From Brachybacterium sp. YJGR34 (GTDB lineage: Bacteria > Actinomycetota > Actinomycetes > Actinomycetales > Dermabacteraceae), in NCBI RefSeq assembly GCF_003347015.1, contig NZ_PNFB01000010.1:58901-122900 (forward strand): DNA of 64,000 nt, written 5' to 3'. The translations under genes were made by a program, and so were the position numbers. Of this stretch, positions 1 to 7,965 are shown piece by piece. The notes below the pieces were generated by a model, which searched no databases, was not told the DNA's origin, and was given only the letters and a program-made list of their open reading frames with translations. Every line of letters begins with the position of its first letter. Position 1 is the first letter of the stretch.

Positions 1-1
1 C

Positions 2-1213
2 AGCCGCACCTCGGTGGGCACCGGGGACCGCACGGGCCTGGCCACTCCCGGCCAGGCGCGGGCCTTCGGCGCACAGGGCACGGGTGTGATGCCGGTGCTC
101 GCCCAGCAGTCGATCCGCGAGATGGACCGCCTGGGCCGCACCGCCCAGGAGGTCATGGACGATGTGGTCTTCGGCCTGGTCGAGGCCGGCTGGGACCGCG
201 GCTTCGGCGCCGACTGCGACCACATCAAGTCCACCGAGGGCATCGACCGCGGTCTCGAGGCCGGCTTCGTGATGTTCACCCTCGATCCCGGTGACATGGT
301 CGCCGACGTCACCGGCGGTGTCACCGCGGCCGACGCCGAGTCGCTGCCCTGGGACGCCCTCGAGGACACCCTCGCGGACCTGCGCTCCCGCTACGTGGGG
401 ATGACGCTGGACGTCGGCCACTCGCAGATCGAGGTCACCGAGCAGGACGTGCTCACCGCCGCGGTGAAGTACGGCCGGGCCGTGGTCGAGGCGATGCGCC
501 TGTACCGCCACGCCACCTCGCAGGCGCAGCACGAGATCGAGATCGAGTTCGCGGTCGACGAGACGGCCTGGCAGACCACCTTCTTCGAGCACTACTACCT
601 CGCCGCCGAGCTGAAGCGGCTGGGCGCGAGCTGGTTCAGCTTCGCCCCCCGCTACGTCGACGGCTTCGAGAAGGGCCTGGACTTCCTGGGCGACGTCGAG
701 GAGCTGCGCACCAACCTCGAGGCGCATCACGCGATCTCCGAGCAGTTCGGCGGCTACCGGATCTCCCTGCACTCGGGCTCCGACAAGTTCTCCATCTACC
801 CGCTGTGCGTCGAGGCGACGCAGGGGCACGTGCACCTGAAGACCTCCGGCACCAGCTACCTGTGCGGCGTGGAGATCGTCGCGGCCCACGATCCGGAGCT
901 GTTCGGCGCCATCTGGGACATCTCCCGGGCCTCCTACGTCAAGGCCCGCGCGAGCTACCAGGTCTCCGCCCACGAGGACCGCACCCCCACCTCGCTGGCC
1001 GGGGTGGACCTGGTGGACCTCATCCGCTCCGCCGATGCGCGCCAGATCCTCCACGTGGGCTACGGCGACTCGCTGAACGGGACCGACGCCTCCGGCGCCT
1101 CGATCCACGACCGCTTCCTGTCGGTGGTGGCGGCGCACCAGGCCGAGCACACCGACGTCGTCGCCGCCCACATCGGCCGGCACCTGGCCCCCTTCGCCGC
1201 CGGCGGGCGCTGA
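2..1213 (+). CDS. uxaE: Tagaturonate epimerase family protein, 5' truncated by window edge
   Basis: The reading frame is open from the first bases of the window, so the true start lies upstream; an internal GTG at 14 is unlikely to be the start. At least 403 residues are visible. Motifs such as FGADCDHIKSTEGIDRG near the N-terminus, the HYYLAAELKRLGASWFSFAPR block and ISLHSGSDKFSIYP fit the UxaE tagaturonate/fructuronate epimerase family, metal-dependent enzymes of hexuronate catabolism that interconvert D-tagaturonate and D-fructuronate. The family call rests on recalled motifs; substrate is inferred. The partner genes of the pathway would lie upstream of the window. Confidence 0.72.
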   Translation, partial: SRTSVGTGDRTGLATPGQARAFGAQGTGVMPVLAQQSIREMDRLGRTAQEVMDDVVFGLVEAGWDRGFGADCDHIKSTEGIDRGLEAGFVMFTLDPGDMVADVTGGVTAADAESLPWDALEDTLADLRSRYVGMTLDVGHSQIEVTEQDVLTAAVKYGRAVVEAMRLYRHATSQAQHEIEIEFAVDETAWQTTFFEHYYLAAELKRLGASWFSFAPRYVDGFEKGLDFLGDVEELRTNLEAHHAISEQFGGYRISLHSGSDKFSIYPLCVEATQGHVHLKTSGTSYLCGVEIVAAHDPELFGAIWDISRASYVKARASYQVSAHEDRTPTSLAGVDLVDLIRSADARQILHVGYGDSLNGTDASGASIHDRFLSVVAAHQAEHTDVVAAHIGRHLAPFAAGGR

Positions 1214-1269
1214 GGGGACGTCGCCGGCGGTTCCGGGCCCGGGCGCCATGGACCGCCGGCGGCCGATCG

Positions 1270-2199
1270 GTGAGACTGGGGGCATGGATCCCGGCGCAGG
1301 TCCCGCCCCCCCCACGGCCCGTCGCCCCCACGGACTCCGCGCGCTGGATCCTCCCGGTGCTCGCTCCCCTGGCCGTGGTGGTCCTCCTGCATCTGTTCGA
1401 GGACCCGGACCGACTGCCGGCGGTGGTCCGCAGCCTCGGCTCCGCCGCCCTCTGGGGCGGGACGCTCGTGCTGGGCCTGCTGGTCCTGGCCGGTGCGGCG
1501 GCGCTGACCTCCGGGGACCGCGGCTCGCCGCCGCGGGAGCTGTGGACAGCGGTGGCGGTCGTGGCCTACGGGGTCATGCTGACCTCCCTCTCGGGACGGA
1601 TCCTGACCCTTCCCCTGTTCGCCGGGCTGCAGGGGAACTGGCAGGGGAAGATCCTGGACCTGCTGTGGGTCGGGATCCTGTTCCTGCTGCTCCGACGCTG
1701 GGCGCGGGAGGAGACCGGACTGCGCGGCCGCCTCGTCCCGGGCTCCGCGCGCCCCGCCCTGATCGCGATCACGGTCGTCCTCGCCCTGTTCGTGGGACTG
1801 GGAGCGGTCGCGGCGCTCACCGGGGAGGATGCGGGCCGCGCGGTCGGCATGGAGCAGATCGTCTGGGATGCGACCCTCCCGAACCTCACCGAGGAGCTCA
1901 TCTGGCGCGGGATGATGCTCGCCGTGCTCGATCGTGCCCTGCCGCCGTCACGACGGGTGCTCGGGGCACCTCTGGGGTGGGGCGCGGTCCTCACCGCCGT
2001 CGTCTTCGGGCTGGGACACATGATCCTGCTGGGAGCCGACGGCTCCTGGTCGCTCAGCGTGGGCGGCGGCCTCTTCGCCACCGCCATGGGGCTGGCCTTC
2101 GCCTGGATCCGCTCCCTCACCGGCAGCATCTGGCCGGCCTTCGCCCTGCATTGCGCGCCGGAGCTCGGGGCGGACGTCGGCGTGCTGCTGGGCTCCTGA
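1270..2199 (+). CDS. CPBP family intramembrane glutamic endopeptidase
   Basis: About 309 residues from GTG 1270. Several hydrophobic segments are followed by the CPBP (Abi/CAAX protease-like) signature: EELIWRGMML (EExxxR), then FGLGHMI (FxxxH) and a third conserved HCAPELG block near the C-terminus. These residues form the membrane-embedded active site in the family; the substrate here is unknown. The start is doubtful: an ATG at 1284, preceded by a -10-like GAGACT six bases upstream, is out of frame and would need removal of one C from the C8 run at 1306-1313 to join the conserved frame. Convergent with the DUF6328 gene, 14 bp away. Confidence 0.82.
   Translation: MRLGAWIPAQVPPPPRPVAPTDSARWILPVLAPLAVVVLLHLFEDPDRLPAVVRSLGSAALWGGTLVLGLLVLAGAAALTSGDRGSPPRELWTAVAVVAYGVMLTSLSGRILTLPLFAGLQGNWQGKILDLLWVGILFLLLRRWAREETGLRGRLVPGSARPALIAITVVLALFVGLGAVAALTGEDAGRAVGMEQIVWDATLPNLTEELIWRGMMLAVLDRALPPSRRVLGAPLGWGAVLTAVVFGLGHMILLGADGSWSLSVGGGLFATAMGLAFAWIRSLTGSIWPAFALHCAPELGADVGVLLGS
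1306..1313 (+). repeat. C8 homopolymer run near the start of the CPBP gene
   Basis: Eight C residues sit just inside the CPBP protease gene. With seven, the better placed ATG at 1284 would be in frame with the protease. The run is either a site of sequencing or replication slippage or an irrelevant proline-coding stretch. Confidence 0.5.
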
Positions 2200-2213
2200 C
2201 CATCCGCCGCCGA

Positions 2214-2708
2214 TCAGGTCGGGGACCGGCGCGCCATCCGGCGCGGGAGCACGGCCAGCAACACCACCATCAGCAGGGCCAGCAGGATCCCCGTCACCAG
2301 CGCTGCCGGGCGTGAGAGCACCACGTCGACGACGAACACGGCCACCCCGGTCAGCAGCACGGCCACCAGCGTGATCGCGGCCCTCAGCAGCCGGTTCGCG
2401 GCCAGGACCATCTCGTCCTTGACGCGCCGACGGAACAGGTGCCGGTGCATGCCCACCGGCGTGAGCAGGAGCGCCACGATGACCAGGGCGAGGAGCAGCA
2501 GACCCAGGTACCACAGGGTCTGGACGCGGTCGAGCTCCTCGAAGCGCGACTGGAAGGGCAGCACGATGAGGAAGGCCGCGAGGATCTGCGAGCCCGTCTG
2601 CAGCACGCGGATCTCCTGGAGCAGCTCGTTCCAGTTGCGGTCCAGGCGGTCGGCGTCGGGCTCGTCGCGCCGGTAGCCGCCCGCGGGTGGCTCCTCGTCC
2701 TCCCTCAT
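2214..2708 (-). CDS. DUF6328 family membrane protein
   Basis: 164 residues. A charged N-terminal 25 residues (MREDEEPPAGG) is followed by the segment LQEIRVLQTGSQILAAFLIVLPFQSRF, which is typical of DUF6328, then about four hydrophobic helices and a basic C-terminus (PRRMARRSP). The function of the family is not known. The start is chosen at ATG 2708 because a TACACT box lies seven bases upstream, giving a leaderless transcript; longer upstream extensions in this frame overlap the divergent ydcF-like gene and look non-coding. Confidence 0.8.
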   Translation of the reverse strand: MREDEEPPAGGYRRDEPDADRLDRNWNELLQEIRVLQTGSQILAAFLIVLPFQSRFEELDRVQTLWYLGLLLLALVIVALLLTPVGMHRHLFRRRVKDEMVLAANRLLRAAITLVAVLLTGVAVFVVDVVLSRPAALVTGILLALLMVVLLAVLPRRMARRSPT

Positions 2709-2715
2709 GGCCCTG

Positions 2716-2721
2716 AGTGTA
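2716..2721 (-). promoter_or_regulatory. -10 box (TACACT) of a leaderless promoter
   Basis: TACACT on the minus strand, seven bases before ATG 2708 of the DUF6328 gene, so transcription should start at or next to the A of the start codon. No strong -35 is seen. Confidence 0.6.
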
Positions 2722-2822
2722 CGGAAGCTCACGGAGGCCCGCGAGGGCGCGGTGCGCCCCGCGTGAGGTGCCAGGATGGAGCCGGATGCTGCCGATCGGC
2801 GGACGGGCACGAGGAGGGTGCG

Positions 2823-3839
2823 ATGCTGGGAGCGATGGTCGGGACGGCCCTGTGGTGGGGTCTCTACCTGCTGGTGTTCCGGCAGGATCGGCGCCGGGTG
2901 CGCAACGGGGTGCTGCTGCTGCTCGCCCTGTTCTCGAGCATCTCCCTGATCGGCCGACTGGTCTCCGAGACGATCCCGCTCGGCGCGCTGCTGGTGGGTG
3001 CGGGCGCGCTGCTGGCCGTGCTCGGTGTGATCGCCCTGGGAGTCTTCCTGGTCCTCAACGGACTGACGATGGTGCGCAAGGAGGGGCGTTCCCTGGGCAC
3101 GGCGCTGTCCGGTCTCGCCGGCCTCGCGCTGCTGGGCGCACCGGTGGTCTCGACCGCCCTGGTGCTGACGCTCACCCCAGTGGGGATCGGCCTGGGCATG
3201 CTGCTGGGTGTGATCGCGCTGCACGTGGGCCTCGCGTTCCTGGTGTTCCTGGGCGCCTCGGTGCCCTACCAGCTCTTCCCCCGGCAGCTGCAGACCACGG
3301 GGATCATCGTCCACGGCTCCGGGCTGATCGACGGACGGGTCCCGCCTCTCCTGCGCAGCCGCCTGGAGCGCGGTGTCACCGAGCGCGAGCGGCTGCTGGC
3401 CGCAGGGATCGACCCGCTGCTGGTGCCCTCCGGGGGTCGCGGCGAGGACGAGCCCCGTGCGGAGGGCGAGGCGATGGCCGAGTACCTGCTCCAGGAGGCC
3501 GGCGTCCCCGAGGACCGGGTCCGCGCCGAGACCGCGTCCCGCACCACGGAGGAGAACCTGATCTTCTCCCACCGGGTCCTCGACGAGGCGGGCCATCAGG
3601 GCCCCTACGTCGTCTCGACCAGTCGGTACCACGCCTTCCGCGCCGCGCTGCTGGCTCGGACGCTCGGCTACGAGGACGAGGCCATCGGCGGGCGGACGAC
3701 GTTCTACTACGTGCCCAGCGCCACCCTGCGCGAGTTCATCGCGATCCTGTCCTACCGCAAGATCTGGCTGACCGTGACGTTTCTGCCCTCGCTGGCCTTC
3801 GTCGGCCTCATCGTCCGGGCGGCGCTGCTGACGCAGTGA
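2823..3839 (+). CDS. YdcF family (DUF218, ElyC/SanA-like) membrane protein
   Basis: 338 residues from ATG 2823, which has the ribosome binding site GAGGAGGG a few bases upstream. The N-terminal ~150 residues hold about five hydrophobic helices. The C-terminal half carries the DUF218 fold: GSGLIDGRVPPLLRSRLERG, VPSGGRGEDEPRAEGEAM, ASRTTEENLIFS and VVSTSRYHAFRAALLA, which match the conserved blocks of ElyC/SanA/YdcF proteins involved in envelope integrity. Its precise role is not known. It ends in a perfect terminator-like hairpin shared with the convergent bioY. Confidence 0.85.
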   Translation: MLGAMVGTALWWGLYLLVFRQDRRRVRNGVLLLLALFSSISLIGRLVSETIPLGALLVGAGALLAVLGVIALGVFLVLNGLTMVRKEGRSLGTALSGLAGLALLGAPVVSTALVLTLTPVGIGLGMLLGVIALHVGLAFLVFLGASVPYQLFPRQLQTTGIIVHGSGLIDGRVPPLLRSRLERGVTERERLLAAGIDPLLVPSGGRGEDEPRAEGEAMAEYLLQEAGVPEDRVRAETASRTTEENLIFSHRVLDEAGHQGPYVVSTSRYHAFRAALLARTLGYEDEAIGGRTTFYYVPSATLREFIAILSYRKIWLTVTFLPSLAFVGLIVRAALLTQ

Positions 3840-3868
3840 GCCGCCGGCGCGCTGTGCGCCGGCGGCTC
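3838..3868. terminator. Perfect 13-bp hairpin between convergent ydcF-like gene and bioY
   Basis: Bases 3838-3850 are fully complementary to 3856-3868, with the loop GCTGT. It overlaps the stop codon of the ydcF-like gene and lies 20 bp past the end of bioY. There is no T tract, as is usual in actinobacteria; it probably serves both genes. Confidence 0.75.
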
Positions 3869-3888
3869 GGATCCTGCGTGGTCAGGGG

Positions 3889-4506
3889 TCAGCGGCGCTC
3901 GTCGAGGGCGCGCACCCCGCGCCAGGCCGCGGGGATCAGGACCGCGGCGATCGCGGCCTTGACCAGGCCGCCCACGATGAACGGGAGCACACCGACCTCG
4001 AGGATGCCCACGAGGCCCAGCTGCGCGCCCATCACGGCGTTCAGGATCATCGCCAGGTAGGGGACGCCGACGAGGAAGGGCACCACGCTCGCGGCGACGA
4101 AGCCCACCAGGGCCAGCAGCGGCCGGCGGTCCCAGGCGCGCTCGGCGAACCAGCCGGCGACGAAGGCCGCGGGGACGAAGCCGAGGAGGAAGCCGAAGCT
4201 CGGCAGCAGCACCGCGGCGGGGCCCCCGGTGAACTCGGCGAAGACCGGTGCGCCGGCGAGCCCGACCAGCAGATAGGTCAGCAGCGCCGCCGCGCCGCGC
4301 CGCGACCCCAGCGAGGCCCCGACGAGGATCACGCCGAGGGTCTGGCCCGTGATCGGCACGATCGGCAGCGGGATCGTGACCTGGGCGAGCAGGGCGACGA
4401 CGCCCGCTCCGGCGAGCACGAGGCCCGCATCCCGCAGACGGGTGCGGTGCGGCGCGAGGGCATCGGCCAGGACGGGGCGGCGGACCGGGACGGCGAGCGC
4501 GGACAT
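3889..4506 (-). CDS. bioY: Biotin transporter BioY (ECF substrate-binding component)
   Basis: 205 residues, six predicted membrane helices, the normal BioY length. Diagnostic stretches are VTIPLPIVPITGQTLGVILVGA near the N-terminus, GSRRGAAALLTYLLVGLAGAPVFAEFTGG, and the C-terminal GVLPFIVGGLVKAAIAAVL. BioY binds biotin and works either alone or with an energising EcfT/EcfA pair; neither is present nearby. GAGGAG precedes ATG 4506, and a TAGGCT box at 4555-4560 marks a probable promoter with a 40-nt leader. No biotin operator was recognised. Confidence 0.93.
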   Translation of the reverse strand: MSALAVPVRRPVLADALAPHRTRLRDAGLVLAGAGVVALLAQVTIPLPIVPITGQTLGVILVGASLGSRRGAAALLTYLLVGLAGAPVFAEFTGGPAAVLLPSFGFLLGFVPAAFVAGWFAERAWDRRPLLALVGFVAASVVPFLVGVPYLAMILNAVMGAQLGLVGILEVGVLPFIVGGLVKAAIAAVLIPAAWRGVRALDERR

Positions 4507-4610
4507 CGGACTCCTCGGGGGTGGAGATCATGGGGGTCGTGGACGGAAGGCCCCAGCCTAGTCGACGTGCCGCGCGGGACGAGCGGCAGGAGACCGGCGA
4601 GCAGGCACCC

Positions 4611-6086
4611 CTAGGACACCCCGAGGCGCGAGATGACTCCGAGGTCCTCGCGCGTCCACCAGCGGCCGTTCTCGCGGCGCTCCTGCGGGCTCGCGTAGCG
4701 GTACTCGCAGCACCGCACCCGCACCGCGGTGGGAGCGACCCCGTCGAAGGGGTCCACGCGCAGCAGGCGCCGGATCGCGGGGTCCCCGTCATGGATCCGC
4801 TCCAGCAGCGCCACGAACCAGTCCTGGGCTCCGGGACGCAGCGCGAGGAACCACATCTGCCAGTCCAGCCGCCGGTGGTATGGCGCGATCTGACGGGGGC
4901 GGCGGCAGGGGTCGCCGGGCTTGCCGCGGAACTCGTAGGGCCGCCACTCCCCCTCCCCCGCCGCCGCGGGATCCTCGGCGAGGGTCCCCTCGATGATCAG
5001 CTCGAGCCGCCGCCGCGTCATGGAGCCGAAGGCGCCGTAGGCATTGACGAGGTGGAAGCGGTTGAAGCTCGCGTTCATCAGCTGGTGCGAGGAGAAGAGA
5101 TTCCGCAGCGGCTTCCCGCTGAGCACGATCAGGACCGCCGTCACCAGGAGGATCAGCAGATGCCACCACAGCGGGCTCGGGTCGCCCGCGGCCGCCGGTG
5201 CGCCGGCGAGCGGACCGGGCACGGGACCGCCCGCGATCCAGCGTAGGAAGGAGTCGCTGATCGCGGAGAAGGCGATGAGGATGGTCAGCCAGTTCAACCA
5301 GGCGTAGTTGCCCGTGGCCACGAGGTACAGCTGGCTGAGGATCACCGCGCAGGCGGCGAGGGAGGCGACCGGCTGCGGGAGCAGCACCAGCCAGATCACG
5401 CCGAGCTGGACGGCATGGCTGCCCAGCACCTCCACCCGGTGCCACCAGCGCGGCGCACGATGCGCGAGGGCGCTGAGCGGACCGGGCATCGGCTGCGTGA
5501 GGTGGTGGTGATCCATCGCGGTGAGATCCCGCCAGGCGGGGTCGCCGCGCATCTTGATCATCCCGGCCCCGAACTCGAGGCGCAGCAGCATCCAGCGCAG
5601 GAACAGCAGCACCAGCATCGGCGGCGCGACCGCGTGGGAGCCCAGGAAGCCGACCACGAACCCGCACTCGAGCAGCATCGACTCCCAGCCGTAGCCGTAG
5701 AAGATCCGCCCCACGGAGTGGATCGACAGGTACATCACCCACATCACCCCGAACACCGCGATCATGGTCCAGGCCGGTCCCCGCTGCGGCAGGCCCAGGA
5801 CCACGAGCGCACCGAGCACGATGCCCAGCAGGCACATCGCCCGCAGCAGGGAGTCGCTGTAGGGGGTCGCGCGCCAGTGGAACAGGCTCGGTGCCCGGCG
5901 GGAGGCGGGGCGGGCGAGGAACTCGGGAGCCGGCAGCAGGCCCCGCTCCCCCAGCAGCGCCGGGAACTGGTGCAGCGTCGAGGTGAAGGCGAGCACGAAG
6001 ACGGCGGCGACGCCGCGCTGGATGACCTCGCGCGCGATCGTGTAGTCGTGCCCGTCCAGCAGGGCGAGCCAGGCCGTCGCATCCAT
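4611..6086 (-). CDS. Lipase maturation factor family protein
   Basis: About 491 residues from ATG 6086, which is preceded by GGGAAGGTGA; a GTG at 6146 would add 20 residues without a ribosome binding site. It has many membrane helices, early LALLDGHDYTIAREVIQRGVA, a central GYGWESMLLECGF segment and HRRLDWQMWFLALRP near the C-terminus, all typical of LMF1-like proteins. In vertebrates LMF1 helps lipases fold in the ER; the bacterial role is unknown. It lies 69 bp downstream of the erm gene on the same strand and may be read through from it. Confidence 0.85.
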   Translation of the reverse strand: MDATAWLALLDGHDYTIAREVIQRGVAAVFVLAFTSTLHQFPALLGERGLLPAPEFLARPASRRAPSLFHWRATPYSDSLLRAMCLLGIVLGALVVLGLPQRGPAWTMIAVFGVMWVMYLSIHSVGRIFYGYGWESMLLECGFVVGFLGSHAVAPPMLVLLFLRWMLLRLEFGAGMIKMRGDPAWRDLTAMDHHHLTQPMPGPLSALAHRAPRWWHRVEVLGSHAVQLGVIWLVLLPQPVASLAACAVILSQLYLVATGNYAWLNWLTILIAFSAISDSFLRWIAGGPVPGPLAGAPAAAGDPSPLWWHLLILLVTAVLIVLSGKPLRNLFSSHQLMNASFNRFHLVNAYGAFGSMTRRRLELIIEGTLAEDPAAAGEGEWRPYEFRGKPGDPCRRPRQIAPYHRRLDWQMWFLALRPGAQDWFVALLERIHDGDPAIRRLLRVDPFDGVAPTAVRVRCCEYRYASPQERRENGRWWTREDLGVISRLGVS

Positions 6087-6155
6087 CGCGGTCACCTTCC
6101 CGGATCCGTCCCTGACGATGATGCGCCGCGCGCGGCGATCTGTCACGGGCGGCGC

Positions 6156-6953
6156 TCACGGCACCGGCGCACCGCGGCGTCCCCGGGCGCGGACGAGGGC
6201 CTCGGCCCAGTGGGCCGGATCCACGTCGCGCGGCAGCGCCTGCGGGCGGTAGCCGTGCTCGCGGCAGAAGGAGCGCGCACGCTCCGCGCTCAGCCCGCCG
6301 CTGCGGCGGAGGATCTGCTCGAGACCCCGACCCCGTCCCGTGAAGATGCGCCGCACCAGGTCCTGGTAGGCGCGCCGGTCGGCGTCGGCCACCAGCGGCG
6401 CGGCGCGGCGGTGGATCCGCAGGAGCCCGGAGTCGACCCCGGGGCGCGGCCGGAAGGCCGCGGCGGGGATGCGCGTCTCCAGGCGGACCTCGTACCAGGG
6501 CCACCACTGCGCGGTCATCAGCGTCGACCCGCCCACGCCGGCGCGCTTGCGGGCCACCTCCCACTGGGTGATCAGCACGGCGTCGGTCCATCCGCCGGTG
6601 CGGAGGAGGTGCCGCAGCGCCGGAGTGGTCAGGTGGAACGGCAGGTTGGCGACCAGGGTGGACTCCGAGGGCGGCACGTGCGCCAGGAGGTCGCCGTGGG
6701 TCACGGTGACGCGGGCACCGGTCCGCCCCGGGAGCCGACGGGTCAGGCGGCGCACCGCCCGCTCGTCGATCTCGACGGCCTCGAGCGGCCGCCCGAGCGC
6801 GGCGAGCGGAAGGGTGAGGGCGCCGTCGCCGGCACCCCATTCGACGACGGGCCCGTCCGTGCGGGCGACGAGCGCGACGACGCGGTCGATGACGTGGGGA
6901 TCGTGGAGGTGGTTCTGACCCAGCTCATGGGGTCCGGGGTGGTGTCGGGACAC
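6156..6953 (-). CDS. erm: Erm-type 23S rRNA (adenine-N6)-dimethyltransferase
   Basis: 265 residues from GTG 6953, with GAGGAG 6 bp upstream. Motifs in order: GQNHL (residues 12-16), the SAM-binding VVEWGAGDGALTL (36-48), acidic EIDERA (61-66), and NLPFHLT (103-109), the catalytic N-L-P-F. The stretch ARKRAGVGGSTLMTAQWW is characteristic of actinobacterial Erm enzymes (ErmE/ErmX-like) and not of the housekeeping KsgA. Such enzymes dimethylate A2058 of 23S rRNA and give macrolide-lincosamide-streptogramin B resistance. The upstream leader peptide and competing hairpins imply drug-inducible expression. It may be an intrinsic chromosomal gene: flanks and codon use resemble the neighbours. Confidence 0.9.
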   Translation of the reverse strand: MSRHHPGPHELGQNHLHDPHVIDRVVALVARTDGPVVEWGAGDGALTLPLAALGRPLEAVEIDERAVRRLTRRLPGRTGARVTVTHGDLLAHVPPSESTLVANLPFHLTTPALRHLLRTGGWTDAVLITQWEVARKRAGVGGSTLMTAQWWPWYEVRLETRIPAAAFRPRPGVDSGLLRIHRRAAPLVADADRRAYQDLVRRIFTGRGRGLEQILRRSGGLSAERARSFCREHGYRPQALPRDVDPAHWAEALVRARGRRGAPVP

Positions 6954-6956
6954 GGT

Positions 6957-7052
6957 GGCTCCTCGGGCAGGCGGGAGCCGGGCAGCACGAAGCGCCGCCC
7001 GGCGGTGGACCGGGGGCGGCGCGGAGTCGAGTACGGAAGGGGACCCGCGCCG
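6957..7052 (-). promoter_or_regulatory. Attenuator hairpins between leader peptide and erm
   Basis: Four stems can be read by eye on the RNA (minus strand). (1) 7045-7052 with 7017-7024, 8 bp. (2) 7014-7022 with 6992-7000, 9 bp, 13-nt loop. (3) 6994-7000 with 6980-6986, 7 bp with one G-U pair, 7-nt loop. (4) 6974-6979 with 6957-6962, 6 bp, which buries the GAGGAG ribosome binding site of erm. Stems 1 and 2 exclude each other, as do 2 and 3. The arm 6993-7000 can also pair with 7057-7064 inside the leader peptide, whose sequence CGCCGCCC repeats that at 7014-7021. This is the layout expected of translational or transcriptional attenuation. Confidence 0.7.
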
Positions 7053-7100
7053 TCAGGGGCGGCGGATCCGGACGACGATCGAGGCGTTCATGAGTCCCAT
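7053..7100 (-). CDS. Erm leader peptide, 15 residues
   Basis: ATG 7100 to TGA 7053 encodes MGLMNASIVVRIRRP. It contains an SIVV hydrophobic stretch, reminiscent of the IFVI/IAVV stall motifs of some erm leaders, followed by R-I-R, which fits the Arg-x-Arg stall motif known from other erm leaders such as ErmD-type peptides. A -10 box ends seven bases before the ATG, so translation is probably leaderless. Macrolide-bound ribosomes would be expected to stall in this peptide and change the fold of the downstream RNA. Confidence 0.7.
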   Translation of the reverse strand: MGLMNASIVVRIRRP

Positions 7101-7107
7101 GCCCCCG

Positions 7108-7144
7108 AGGCTACGGAGAGCCCTCAGCGGCGGCAACGCTTTTT
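7108..7144 (-). promoter_or_regulatory. WhiB7-type promoter of the erm leader transcript
   Basis: On the minus strand: A-tract AAAAA (7144-7140), three bases, -35 TTGCCG (7136-7131), a 17-nt spacer, -10 TAGCCT (7113-7108), seven bases, ATG 7100. An AT-rich tract just upstream of the -35 is the known arrangement at WhiB7-activated antibiotic-response promoters in actinobacteria, many of which drive erm genes. WhiB7 control is inferred from this architecture; no whiB7 gene is in the window. Confidence 0.65.
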
Positions 7145-7149
7145 CCGCG

Positions 7150-7860
7150 TCACAGCAGGTGACCGGCCAGCACGGTGCCGGCCCACCAGCTGCAGCCGGC
7201 GAGGACGAGCAGGTGGCTGAGGATCCAGGCCCAGCTGGGCACGGGGCTGAGCTGCGCGAGCTGCTGCGGGTCGTCGGAGCGCCGCCCGCCGGTCATCACC
7301 GCCGCCACGTGCCGCCACGCGCCGAGCAGGAGGAACACCCCGGCGGCGAGGGTGAGCAGGGTGATCAGCGCGGCCCCGCCGAACCACCACAGAGCGCCCA
7401 CCGCGGCGGCGGTGAGCAGCACGACCAGCAGGGTGTGCACCGAGCGGGTGAAGACGAGGGAGAGCAGCAGGATCACGAGCGCGGCGAACAGGGCGGTGCG
7501 CGCCCAGCCCAGCAGTGCGAGCTGGACCAGCACGGCGCCGAGCAGGGCGGGCGCGGGATAGCCGGCCCAGGTGGCGGCGATGCGCCCGGCGCCGCGACGG
7601 GGACCCACGGTCACGGCGTGCCCGGACATGTCGGCGCTGACCACGAACCCCGTGAACCGACGGCCCACCAGGATGCCCACGCCGGCGTGGCCCAGCTCGT
7701 GGACGATGGTCACCGCCGGCCGGGCCGCGCGCCACAGCAGCGGCACCACCACGACCAGGAGCGCCGCGGCGATCGCGAGCAGGATCCACCAGCCGGCCGC
7801 GGGGACGGGCCCCGGGGCGATGCGCTCGACGACGGCGCGGACGATGCTCTGCGGATCCAT
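7150..7860 (-). CDS. M50B family membrane metallopeptidase
   Basis: 236 residues from ATG 7860. One hydrophobic helix near residues 25-42 is followed by the zinc-binding HELGH (residues 54-58), FVVSADMSGHAVTVGPRRG, and several further helices. This is the layout of the short M50B peptidases of actinobacteria, intramembrane or membrane-linked zinc proteases of unknown substrate. A longer GTG-started form (7920) adds 20 residues lacking typical codon use and is less likely. Its stop lies 6 bp from the AT tract of the erm promoter, so erm transcription begins immediately downstream. Confidence 0.82.
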   Translation of the reverse strand: MDPQSIVRAVVERIAPGPVPAAGWWILLAIAAALLVVVVPLLWRAARPAVTIVHELGHAGVGILVGRRFTGFVVSADMSGHAVTVGPRRGAGRIAATWAGYPAPALLGAVLVQLALLGWARTALFAALVILLLSLVFTRSVHTLLVVLLTAAAVGALWWFGGAALITLLTLAAGVFLLLGAWRHVAAVMTGGRRSDDPQQLAQLSPVPSWAWILSHLLVLAGCSWWAGTVLAGHLL

Positions 7861-7965
7861 GCCGACATGGTGGCACCGCCTCCCCGGTGCGGGCTGGGAG
7901 CCGGGGCCGCTGTGCCACACTGTCCGAATCCGTCGACGACGACCTCAGGAACCAGGTGTGCCGCG

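Noticed and set aside
3889..4560. Biotin or other riboswitch before bioY
   Set aside because: Only ~40 nt of leader, no recognisable structure, and no biotin riboswitch class is known.
6156..6953. Reading the erm gene as housekeeping KsgA (RsmA)
   Set aside because: It has NLPFHLT and AGVGGSTLMTAQWW typical of Erm, and an attenuator upstream; KsgA has NLPYNI-type sequence and different neighbours.
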